From assembly GCA_937916485.1 (NCBI GenBank), contig CALFSV010000097.1, positions 1 through 11,820 on the forward strand: DNA of 11,820 bases. The letters are read 5' to 3'. Source of the stretch: an uncultured Paracoccaceae bacterium. Its GTDB lineage: Bacteria > Pseudomonadota > Alphaproteobacteria > Rhodobacterales > Rhodobacteraceae. Within the stretch, counting starts at the first letter, position 1. Each line of letters begins with the position of its first letter. Below, piece by piece: positions 6,171 through 11,820 of this stretch. A program made the position numbers and the translations under genes. The notes under the pieces are model-generated. The model was not told where the DNA came from. It was given only the letters and a program-made list of their open reading frames with translations, and searched no databases.

Positions 6171-6623
6171 TTAGGACACCGTTGCGCTGAACGGCGTGGC
6201 CTCTGTGCCTGTCGAGATCAAAGCCCCCGACACGCTGAACACCCCGGACACCGCGTCAATGATGGTGACATAGGAGCCGATCAGGCCCCCCGTGGTCGAG
6301 CCATTCATCGAAATGGTGTCAGTGGTGGCCGCAGTCGGCACGTTGACCCCTGCGGCGTCCGTTGCCACGCCCAGAACGCCTTGGATCACGTCTGTCGCAT
6401 TGGCGACCTTGATGAGATAAGCGTTGGAGGTGACAGTGGTTGCCACAAAGAAGCGGTAGACGTTACCCGAACCCGTCGAGGCGGGCAGGGTAATCGTCAG
6501 GCCAGCAGCCGCAGAAAGCGGAATGACAGAGACCCCGGCGAACCCGTCGGCTGTCATGGTGGTGCTGGCTGTGAGTGTCGAGGCCCCGAAGTTCGACTGA
6601 TACGGGGAGGTTGATGCGGTCAT
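6171..6623 (-). CDS. Beta-rich Ala/Thr/Ser/Gly-rich protein, possibly a capsid decoration protein, 150 residues
   Basis: ATG at 6623 follows a near-perfect Shine-Dalgarno TAAGGAG with 8 bases of spacing; the TAA of that motif is the capsid gene's own stop. The protein is almost charge-free and made of short strands: GLTITLPASTGSGNVYRFFV, TSNAYLIKVANATDVIQGVL, TDTISMNGSTTGGLIGSYVTI, GVFSVSGALISTG. The pattern 'ITLPAxTGSGxxYRFxV...A.VIKVANA.D...G' recurs in marine and soil phage genomes next to capsid genes and is often annotated as hypothetical or decoration protein. Place directly after the major capsid gene and a strong ribosome binding site imply high expression, in line with a decoration role. 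An alternative is a head or tail fibre part. Confidence 0.7.
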   Translation of the reverse strand: MTASTSPYQSNFGASTLTASTTMTADGFAGVSVIPLSAAAGLTITLPASTGSGNVYRFFVATTVTSNAYLIKVANATDVIQGVLGVATDAAGVNVPTAATTDTISMNGSTTGGLIGSYVTIIDAVSGVFSVSGALISTGTEATPFSATVS

Positions 6624-6638
6624 GTTCCTGTCTCCTTA
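6624..6638 (-). promoter_or_regulatory. Strong ribosome binding site formed across the capsid gene stop codon
   Basis: TAAGGAG at 6638-6632 contains the capsid gene's TAA stop and a five-base AGGAG core, 8 bases before the ATG at 6623. It allows reinitiation or fresh initiation on the gene after the capsid, unlike the overlap-coupled genes further on. Confidence 0.65.
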
Positions 6639-7577
6639 CGACAAGTCTGCGATAAGGCCGGATGCGGCCTCATTGTGACAGGCAAGGGTCCAAGTCCAAT
6701 CAAGCGCGCGCTTTTCAGAACTGCCTGTCTTGGCGAGTTCATAGTTGCGCATCCCTTGAAGTTCGCCGATGGACCACATATCCGGGTCCATGATGAACAC
6801 CTCAGTGGATGGGCATTCACGGCACATCTTGAACTTGACCGTGCCCCACTGTGTCACGAACACGTCAACCGCATTCACAACGGTCTTGGACCCAGCGGCC
6901 AGCGTGGTACGCTGGTTGTTGTAGCCCGTGAACCCCGTCACCACGGCCATCTGGTCGCCGTGCAGGAACACCTCAGTCGGCTTGCCGCCTGCTGTCCATG
7001 CAGCCTGCATCACGCCTTCGAAGATGGTCTGGGTCAGCGCGCGCGGCGTACCTGCCGTGCGGGTGTCCGACCCGTCGCCAGTGGCATCAGAGCCGCCCCC
7101 GCCGTTGCTGGTGTTGGTTGTGAACCACGTCTGAGCGCCTGCGAGTTCGCCCGCGACCGTGTCAGTGCCGACCACTTTGGCGTTGTTCAGATAGAGCGCG
7201 CGTTCAGCGTCAAGTTTCATGACCTGAATTTTGCGCTTCATCTGGTACGCCATCTCTTTGGCGCGGCCTGCCTTCTTCAAAGAGCCGTCCAGATCGGTGA
7301 TGGTCACAGCCTCGACAAACATCTGCACTTGGTTATCAAGGCGAGTGGTTGGCGAGATGGCGGGAGGGGTGATATCCGCGCCCTCGATGTTGGCGTTGTT
7401 GGCCGATGAACGCAGCGCGTCCGTTTGCCATTCGTGCTTGCGCGCTGTCGCCTTCATCTTTTTGAGACGGGTCAACAGCGGGGTTTCGGTTGGAGAAATG
7501 TCATAGATCGCATCGCGCAAGTCTTCGCGGATACCAACCATGTCATTCGAGGAATAAAGATTGACTGGCTGCGCCAT
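6636..7577 (-). CDS. Major capsid protein, SU10-like (DUF5309 type, HK97 fold), 313 residues
   Basis: ATG at 7577 follows GAAAGGG with 7 bases of spacing, one of the best ribosome binding sites here. Recognisable SU10-type features are the N-terminal 'SPTETPLLTRLKKMKA...HEWQTDAL' segment (about residues 29-56), the 'DNQVQMFVEAVTITD' strand and 'AGRAKEMAYQMKRKIQVMKLDAERALYLN' spine-like helix (about 81-132), a Gly/Ser/Asp-rich insertion (NGGGGSDATGDGSDT, about 159-172) and the C-terminal block 'STEVFIMDPDMWSIGELQ...YELAKTGSSEKRALDWTWTL...NEAASGLIADL'. The family builds the icosahedral shell and is usually 300-350 residues, so this looks full length. A scaffolding-type gene precedes it and a putative decoration gene follows it, the usual capsid cluster. 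Confidence 0.93.
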   Translation of the reverse strand: MAQPVNLYSSNDMVGIREDLRDAIYDISPTETPLLTRLKKMKATARKHEWQTDALRSSANNANIEGADITPPAISPTTRLDNQVQMFVEAVTITDLDGSLKKAGRAKEMAYQMKRKIQVMKLDAERALYLNNAKVVGTDTVAGELAGAQTWFTTNTSNGGGGSDATGDGSDTRTAGTPRALTQTIFEGVMQAAWTAGGKPTEVFLHGDQMAVVTGFTGYNNQRTTLAAGSKTVVNAVDVFVTQWGTVKFKMCRECPSTEVFIMDPDMWSIGELQGMRNYELAKTGSSEKRALDWTWTLACHNEAASGLIADLS

Positions 7578-7598
7578 ATCAATGCCCTTTCATGATGG

Positions 7599-8288
7599 TT
7601 AGCCGGATGTCAGGAAGGCAAGGAAAGCGTCATCGCTGCCCCCGGTTTCCCTCAATCTGGCTCTTGCTTTTTTGGTTTCGGCCTTTGGATTGGCCTTGCC
7701 GCTGCGTGCGCTGGTGGTCAGGCTTCGGCTTGTCGCGGCTACCTTTTTGGTAATCGCGGGCGTTTGGCTCTGAATGTCCATCAACTGCGAAACGAGGTGC
7801 AGGCCACGCAGCAATCGTGCGTCCGTGATACCCTGCAATTCGTTGTCTTCGTATCCAAGGAACCGGCCCGCGTCCTGCATCTGCTTGGCAACCTTTGGCT
7901 GCGTCTCAGGGTCGGCCAGTTCTGGAATCTGGTCTTTAAGCATGGCGAGCGATTGTGCAATCTGCTGCTCTTGCTCTTGTCTTGCCTCGGCGTCCACCTC
8001 GGCCTGGATCTGCCGCCATTGCGCGCGGGCAAGGTCAGACTTTTGTTTGCGCGCGGTCCATGCGGCCTGCTCCTGGACGTACCGAACCGGGTCACGCTGT
8101 GCGAGGGCCTGCCAATCCGGCTCTTGCTCTTGCTGGACGGCCCATTGAGCAAGTGCGGCTTGGTACTGCTCGCGCAACTGCTTGCGCTCTTGTGCGACGG
8201 CCTGCGTCTTGCGGGTGTAGTCCGCTGTTGCCATGCCCCCATCCATGATTTCGCCCAAGGTCTTGACCGTGCCGTCAGGCATTTTCAC
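7599..8288 (-). CDS. Scaffolding-type protein, C-terminal part of a frameshifted gene (229 residues as called from GTG)
   Basis: The frame from GTG at 8288 (which makes a GTGA overlap with the stop of the upstream part) starts (V)KMPDGTVKTLGEIMDGGMATADYTRKTQAVAQERK, then continues as a long Gln/Glu/Ala-rich helical region (about residues 30-130: AQWAVQQEQEPDWQALAQRDPVRYVQEQ, then ARAQWRQIQAEVDAEARQEQEQQ) and ends in a basic Lys/Arg-rich tail with ETGGSDDAFLAFLTSG. This 'DG...TL.E...G....DYTRKTQ' block followed by a coiled coil is typical of phage scaffolding or capsid-assembly proteins between portal and capsid genes. No Shine-Dalgarno is visible before 8288, and the frame stays open and acidic above it to about 8363 (E7 run, then PASPEPIADRAAL), so the real protein very likely starts at 8530. 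Restored length would be about 309-310 residues. Confidence 0.8.
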   Translation of the reverse strand: MKMPDGTVKTLGEIMDGGMATADYTRKTQAVAQERKQLREQYQAALAQWAVQQEQEPDWQALAQRDPVRYVQEQAAWTARKQKSDLARAQWRQIQAEVDAEARQEQEQQIAQSLAMLKDQIPELADPETQPKVAKQMQDAGRFLGYEDNELQGITDARLLRGLHLVSQLMDIQSQTPAITKKVAATSRSLTTSARSGKANPKAETKKARARLRETGGSDDAFLAFLTSG

Positions 8289-8530
8289 CAGTGCGGCGCG
8301 GTCGGCGATGGGTTCGGGACTGGCTGGCTCTTCTTCCTCTTCTTCGTCGTCTCTGTCGTCGTCTCTCTGTCGTCGTCGCTGTCGTCGTCCTCTTCTGGCT
8401 CTTCGTCGTCGGCTTCGTCCGTCTCGCCCGCGTCGTCCCCTTTCGGGAATAGCGCAGCCTCGAATGCCTCATCTTCGGTGGGTTCGGCGGTCTGCTCCGC
8501 ATCAGCGGAAACCACGTCTTCTTCGTCCAT
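8285..8530 (-). CDS. Scaffolding-type protein, acidic N-terminal part ending after a frameshift (81 residues as it stands)
   Basis: ATG at 8530 overlaps the previous stop as TGATG and has AAAGG 9 bases upstream. Residues 1-55 are strongly acidic (DEEPEEDDDSDDD near the end), as usual for the N-terminus of this family. From residue 55 the product changes abruptly to a basic tail (RETTTETTKKRKKSQPVPNP...) and stops with TGA at 8287-8285. In the shifted frame the same DNA reads DDDRDD followed by seven Glu and PASPEPIAD, and leads straight into the scaffold body. The gene is therefore probably one reading frame interrupted by a 2-base insertion or 1-base loss near 8362-8368. A true two-gene arrangement with GTGA coupling is the alternative but fits the composition less well. 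Confidence 0.65.
   Translation of the reverse strand: MDEEDVVSADAEQTAEPTEDEAFEAALFPKGDDAGETDEADDEEPEEDDDSDDDRETTTETTKKRKKSQPVPNPSPTAPHW
8349..8371 (-). other. Apparent frameshift site in the scaffold gene (AG dinucleotide expansion)
   Basis: Plus-strand GTCTCTCTGTC at 8361-8371 and GTCTCTGTC at 8349-8357 are otherwise matching pieces of an approximate tandem repeat, flanked by GTC triplets. The upstream copy has one extra TC. Removing it (or adding one base) joins the acidic N-terminal frame to the scaffold frame. Confidence 0.7.
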
Positions 8531-8727
8531 CAGTTTTTACCTTTGATTGCCTGTTTCATCGCGGCTTCAACACGTTCAAGCGCGTGTAATTCGGCGAGGC
8601 GAGCCGCGCGCACCTCGTCCGTTGTGGACGCGGCAAGAATTGCCTTGCCCCATCCGTCCTTAAGGCTCTGCCGCAGTGCGGCGAAGTCCCTGTCGTCCAA
8701 GATTTCCTTGATGCGGTCCCGGTTCAT
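8530..8727 (-). CDS. Small helical hypothetical protein between portal and scaffold, 65 residues
   Basis: ATG at 8727 overlaps the portal stop as ATGA, with AGGGG 5 bases upstream; the stop TGA overlaps the scaffold start as TGATG. The product MNRDRIKEILDDRDFAALRQ... is short, charged and predicted all-helical: DRDFAALRQSLKDGWGKAIL, then EVRAARLAELHALERVEAAMKQAIKGKN, ending basic. Small proteins of this type between portal and scaffolding genes are common in podoviruses with this gene order, generally annotated hypothetical. Context suggests a role in procapsid assembly, perhaps with portal or scaffold, but nothing in the sequence proves it. Confidence 0.8.
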   Translation of the reverse strand: MNRDRIKEILDDRDFAALRQSLKDGWGKAILAASTTDEVRAARLAELHALERVEAAMKQAIKGKN

Positions 8728-10850
8728 CGTGGCCCCTGCGTGACCTGCGAATATGGAATCGCGGGGCCAAGTTCGGCGCGCATCGGGTTGTCTCGCTGGA
8801 ACCCGGTCGCGGCCTTGAGTTCTTCCACGTCGCGCGCCCGGTCATCGTCCAAGACAAGTTTCTGCTGGTCGAGGCGCAGTTTCTCCAACTCGCGCTGGTG
8901 CTTGAGATCGATCTCATACTTCTTGAGTTCGAAGTCCTGCTGCTGCTTCTGTTGCTGCATCTGCATTTGTTGCATTGCAATCGCCATGCGTGGATCTTGC
9001 TCTGGCTCTTTGGGCTGCTCGGGCGGGATCTGCGACGGGTCTTTGATGTAAGGCGTGATGTCCTCGATGCCGTAGGTGGACATGACCTTTTCAGCGGTCG
9101 CGCGCACCTCCTGCATCCCGACCATGGGCATACCAGCGGCCAGCATTTTCTCTTGCGTCTGGGCCAGCAACATCATGCCTTCGCGGATCGTGTCGCGGTC
9201 GCCTGTGCCCATACCCACGGCAACGGTCAGATCCGTGCGGGTCTTCCATTGGCGCGGGTTGACGGCGACCCACTGGTTACGCAGCTTCATCGCCAGATCG
9301 CGATGCGGCCCGCTGCGCAGATCCTTGTGGATCCGCCGGAACATATCCTTGAACCCGGTTTCCGCAAATGTCCGGGCGATCAGCATCTTGCGCATGGTCA
9401 CCCAGTCACGCACCTGCGCGACGGTCGAGGCTGCGGTGTTGTTCAGCGCCTCGGTTGCCATGCCCTGCGCGTATTGCGTGGACCCGGTGCGCTTTTCGGC
9501 CAAGCTGTCCATCATGCCAAGGATCGGCAGGATATCCCCGACCACCTGTGGCGGCTTGGTCCATTCAATCGGGATGCCGCCGGTGCGGATTGGTGCGCCG
9601 GGGTCCGGGTTCATCAGGTCTTGATAAAGCTGCTCGCTGTTGCCCTGCATCTCATCGAACATCGGGCGCGCGTAGTTGGTGGCGTAGATGCTGTCGAGGC
9701 CGTGGCGCATCAACACCGTCTTGACGCGCTGAATGTCGCGGATCAGTTCGGCCAGCGAACGGCCAACGTGGCGGTGCGGCACGATGAAAGGCGTGATGCA
9801 GCTAAACGGGTGGTCTGACACCTCCTCAACCGCGTCGGTCCCGTCTTCCCATTTCAGGATCTGACTCCCATCGCCCACAGCCCAGACCTTGCACAGTTCT
9901 GCCGTGCCGTCCTCGTCCATGTCGTGACGCACATACGCCTCGTACACCGTGATAAGACGGGTTGCGCCCCAATCGTCGTCATTGTCGCTCAGGCTGTACT
10001 GCCGGGAATCCTCGGTGTCGTGGCGTTCGGTCGTCTGTTCCTGCTCGTACTCTTCATCAGCGGCTTTGAGGCTTTCCTCGTCAAAGCCCATCGCCAGCAG
10101 TTCGCCCACTTCGATCTTGCGGCGGTGACCGCAGACCGGGATGCCGTCGAGGCTGATTGAATGCCAGTCAGACGTGCAGAAGAAATCCTCTTGGGGGATG
10201 TTGCAAATCTCGTACCGCTTTTCGCGGGTGATGCAGCGCAGCTTGATCCGGATCGGGACGGGCTGGCCTGTCTTCGGGTCCGTCTCTGGAATGATGCGCT
10301 CTTCCACCTGCCCGGTCTGCGGGTTGGGAACCTGCGCCACTTGGAAATCTGAGCGGTCCAGCACTTCGTATTCCGTGCCTTGCTTGTCGCGCAGGATCGA
10401 AAGCAACTCTTGCTCGTCGAGGTCTTCGAAGTCTTCAATTTCGACCCGGTACTTATCGACCCAGCCCTGTTTCACGTAGCTGTTCTGCTGCGTCAGCGCC
10501 TCTTTGATCCATGTGTACAGGATCAGAAAGCCGGGGTTCATCTTCCAGAAGACATGGTTGACAACGTCAGTCTCTTGCTCGGCGGCTGGCTCGTCTTCTG
10601 CCCCAACGGGCAAGAACGTCACCACGTTTTCGGATGCGGTGAACACGTCGATGATGTCGGGCAGCGTCGATTCCACGGCGTCCGAAATATCAGACGACAC
10701 AAACGCAGAACGGCCATCGACCTCGTCGCCGTATGGCTCGCCCATGTATTCGTTGAACAAGTCCGCGCGCGTTTTGTCATCCGTAGACAGCGCGGCGGCA
10801 CTCGTTATCTTTCGCCCAAGGGCGGCAAGAGTGTCTTCGTTGATTTCCAT
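8724..10850 (-). CDS. Portal protein, P22-like, 708 residues
   Basis: ATG at 10850 follows GAAAGG with 5 bases of spacing. The protein has P22-type portal features: an N-terminal 'DDKTRADLFNEYMGEPYGDEVDGRSAFVSSDISDAVESTLPDIIDVF' region (about residues 24-70), where residues after the 'Y.G' hold the 'GRS.FVS.DV...V....P' family signature; a long acidic insertion region with DFEDLDEQELL; the 'E.C.PE.FFC' like segment CNIPQEDFFCTSDWHSI; 'SCITPFIVPHRHVGRSLAELIRDIQRVKTVLMRHGLD'; and 'SIYATNYARPMFDE'. The C-terminus (about 620-670) is Gln-rich and coiled-coil (QQMQMQQQKQQQDFELKKYE, then LKHQRELEKL). P22-like portals are about 700 residues, so it is complete. Twelve copies form the DNA entry ring on which terminase docks. 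It lies 16 bases after the terminase stop. Confidence 0.92.
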   Translation of the reverse strand: MEINEDTLAALGRKITSAAALSTDDKTRADLFNEYMGEPYGDEVDGRSAFVSSDISDAVESTLPDIIDVFTASENVVTFLPVGAEDEPAAEQETDVVNHVFWKMNPGFLILYTWIKEALTQQNSYVKQGWVDKYRVEIEDFEDLDEQELLSILRDKQGTEYEVLDRSDFQVAQVPNPQTGQVEERIIPETDPKTGQPVPIRIKLRCITREKRYEICNIPQEDFFCTSDWHSISLDGIPVCGHRRKIEVGELLAMGFDEESLKAADEEYEQEQTTERHDTEDSRQYSLSDNDDDWGATRLITVYEAYVRHDMDEDGTAELCKVWAVGDGSQILKWEDGTDAVEEVSDHPFSCITPFIVPHRHVGRSLAELIRDIQRVKTVLMRHGLDSIYATNYARPMFDEMQGNSEQLYQDLMNPDPGAPIRTGGIPIEWTKPPQVVGDILPILGMMDSLAEKRTGSTQYAQGMATEALNNTAASTVAQVRDWVTMRKMLIARTFAETGFKDMFRRIHKDLRSGPHRDLAMKLRNQWVAVNPRQWKTRTDLTVAVGMGTGDRDTIREGMMLLAQTQEKMLAAGMPMVGMQEVRATAEKVMSTYGIEDITPYIKDPSQIPPEQPKEPEQDPRMAIAMQQMQMQQQKQQQDFELKKYEIDLKHQRELEKLRLDQQKLVLDDDRARDVEELKAATGFQRDNPMRAELGPAIPYSQVTQGPR

Positions 10851-10866
10851 GGGAACCTTTCGGGGC

Positions 10867-11820
10867 CTAAGCGATGCTCATACGCGGGCCTGACAGGGTG
10901 CGCGAAAGCGTGTTCGTCGGGTTCTTGTACGCAATGCACATAAGCCCGAATGCGTCGGCAGCGTGGGAAGACCAGTCGTGATCCGGTCCCAAGTTGATGC
11001 CGCGCTTGGCGTCCGTCTTTTCGTGATACCAGCCCAGAGCCTCGCGCCCGTGGTCTGTCGTTTTCTCGTTGAACCAGATCGACGGGAACAAGCGCCGCGC
11101 CGCCTCGATGCGACCACGCGCAGCCCCCGCCCCTTGGTTGGGAACCACCTGCACAGAGAACCCTGCCTGCTTGATTGCGCTTTCAAAGCTGGTGCTGTGA
11201 ACCTTGTCGTTCTGCGCCCCGTCGTGCGGCAAGATGCAGTGGGCATTCTCGAATCCGCTGTGCCGCAGCCATTCGAGGTGTGTTGCAAGCGGCTGGCCCT
11301 GTGCCTCGTAGTAATCCAGGACGCGGATTTCACGACCAACGAACTGCGCCACCCAGATTGACGTGCTGTCTGCCCGTGCGCCGGTGCCACCAATGTCCCA
11401 GAATGCCTTGATCTGCATCAGCGGATCTCGGGCTATGTTGCAGATCCTTCCGCCTGCCTGTGCCTCTTGCAGCGGCTTGGCGAAGTAGGCCCCGGTCAAG
11501 ACCGTCGCATAGCCCCCATTCCAAACGTGGTCATATTGTTCTGGCTCAAGGTTGAGGCAGTCAAGCCGCTCCTGCTCCAGAACATCCGGGAACCACGGGT
11601 TGTCCGACCAGTTCGACCTGACCACAACCGCACCAGTCGGGAGAGTCGGCCCGCGCAACATCTTGTCCACCGCATCGCTGCGGCGCGTCGGGTTCCAACT
11701 AAACCACAGTTCTGAGTTGGGCTTACGTATCGTGGGGCGGAGTAAAGAAAGAGACCGCGCGCTAAGTGTCTGCGCCTCTTCCACCCACGCCCTGTCAATT
11801 CCTTCAAGCGATTTGATGCT
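10867..11820 (-). CDS. Large terminase subunit, C-terminal 317 residues (partial, runs off the right edge)
   Basis: The frame is open to base 11820, so the N-terminus, including the Walker A loop, is outside the window; an apparent GTG start at 11784 is internal. Visible motifs fit the PBSX/Terminase_3 type: a Walker B-like AWVEEAQ (about 11787-11770), where the Glu pair would be catalytic; the coupling motif SELWFSWNP about 25 residues later; and the C-terminal nuclease domain with AFWDIGGTGARADSTSIWVAQ (Asp codon at 11397-11395), LPHDGAQNDKVHSTS and a late SSHAADAFGLMCIAY (Asp codon at about 10956-10954), the three acidic positions expected for the RNase H-like fold. The enzyme pumps DNA into the procapsid through the portal and cuts concatemers. 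The stop TAG at 10867 lies 16 bases before the portal start. Confidence 0.93.
   Translation of the reverse strand, partial: SIKSLEGIDRAWVEEAQTLSARSLSLLRPTIRKPNSELWFSWNPTRRSDAVDKMLRGPTLPTGAVVVRSNWSDNPWFPDVLEQERLDCLNLEPEQYDHVWNGGYATVLTGAYFAKPLQEAQAGGRICNIARDPLMQIKAFWDIGGTGARADSTSIWVAQFVGREIRVLDYYEAQGQPLATHLEWLRHSGFENAHCILPHDGAQNDKVHSTSFESAIKQAGFSVQVVPNQGAGAARGRIEAARRLFPSIWFNEKTTDHGREALGWYHEKTDAKRGINLGPDHDWSSHAADAFGLMCIAYKNPTNTLSRTLSGPRMSIA

Noticed and set aside
6675..7409. Plus-strand open frame (244 residues)
   Set aside because: It lies entirely antisense to the well-supported capsid gene; its His/Arg-rich composition is typical of a GC-rich shadow frame.
8275..8502. Arg-rich minus-strand frame (75 residues)
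   Set aside because: It is the third frame over the acidic GAC/GAA tract of the scaffold gene; the poly-Arg run is only the CGA/AGG reading of that repeat.
8898..9818. Plus-strand open frame (306 residues) with a Leu-rich, membrane-like N-terminus
   Set aside because: It is antisense to the portal gene. The Leu run is the reverse reading of the portal's Gln-rich coiled coil (CAG/CTG complement), not a transmembrane helix.
1..11820. Search for a new defence, retron, toxin-antitoxin or regulatory RNA system
   Set aside because: Almost every base belongs to phage morphogenesis genes on one strand; no gap is longer than about 61 bases and no unexplained gene pair or structured RNA beyond the single hairpin was seen.

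Overview
The window is a morphogenesis (head and tail) module of a tailed double-stranded DNA phage or prophage. All genes are on the minus strand and are transcribed from the right edge to the left edge. Base composition is GC-rich, and protein length and codon use look alphaproteobacterial. A phage of Rhodobacterales or Rhizobiales is my best guess, but this is inference and no host gene is present to prove it. The combination of a P22-like portal, a SU10-like capsid protein, a P22 gp10-like protein and no visible tail tube, tape measure or sheath genes points to a short-tailed (podovirus-like) virion.

In transcription order the layout is: large terminase subunit (C-terminal part, running off the right edge); portal protein; a 65-residue unknown; a scaffolding-type protein split in two by an apparent frameshift in a low-complexity acidic tract; SU10-like major capsid protein; a beta-rich Ala/Thr/Ser-rich protein, possibly a capsid decoration protein; an 11-bp perfect hairpin; two small unknowns; a head-tail adaptor-like protein; a 488-residue protein resembling P22 gp10-type tail accessory proteins; a 57-residue unknown; a beta-rich 129-residue unknown; a GNAT-like 130-residue protein; and a very long repetitive protein (866 residues visible) that runs off the left edge.

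The genes pack DNA into a procapsid (terminase, portal, scaffold, capsid), close the head (adaptor, gp10-like protein) and probably supply proteins of the short tail or ejection apparatus. Coupling is extreme: most neighbours share 1 or 4 bases at stop/start junctions (ATGA, GTGA, TTGA, TAATG, TGATG). The capsid gene and the gene after it instead have free-standing strong ribosome binding sites. No gap exceeds about 61 bases; no tRNA, integrase, insertion sequence, CRISPR or defence gene was seen.

The most notable points are the frameshifted scaffold gene, the two exact-period coding repeat arrays (47 and 54 residues) in the long protein, and a G9 run at the end of one gene that would fuse it in frame to the next after a one-base slip. 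I see no new stand-alone biological system; the oddities lie inside otherwise recognisable phage genes.
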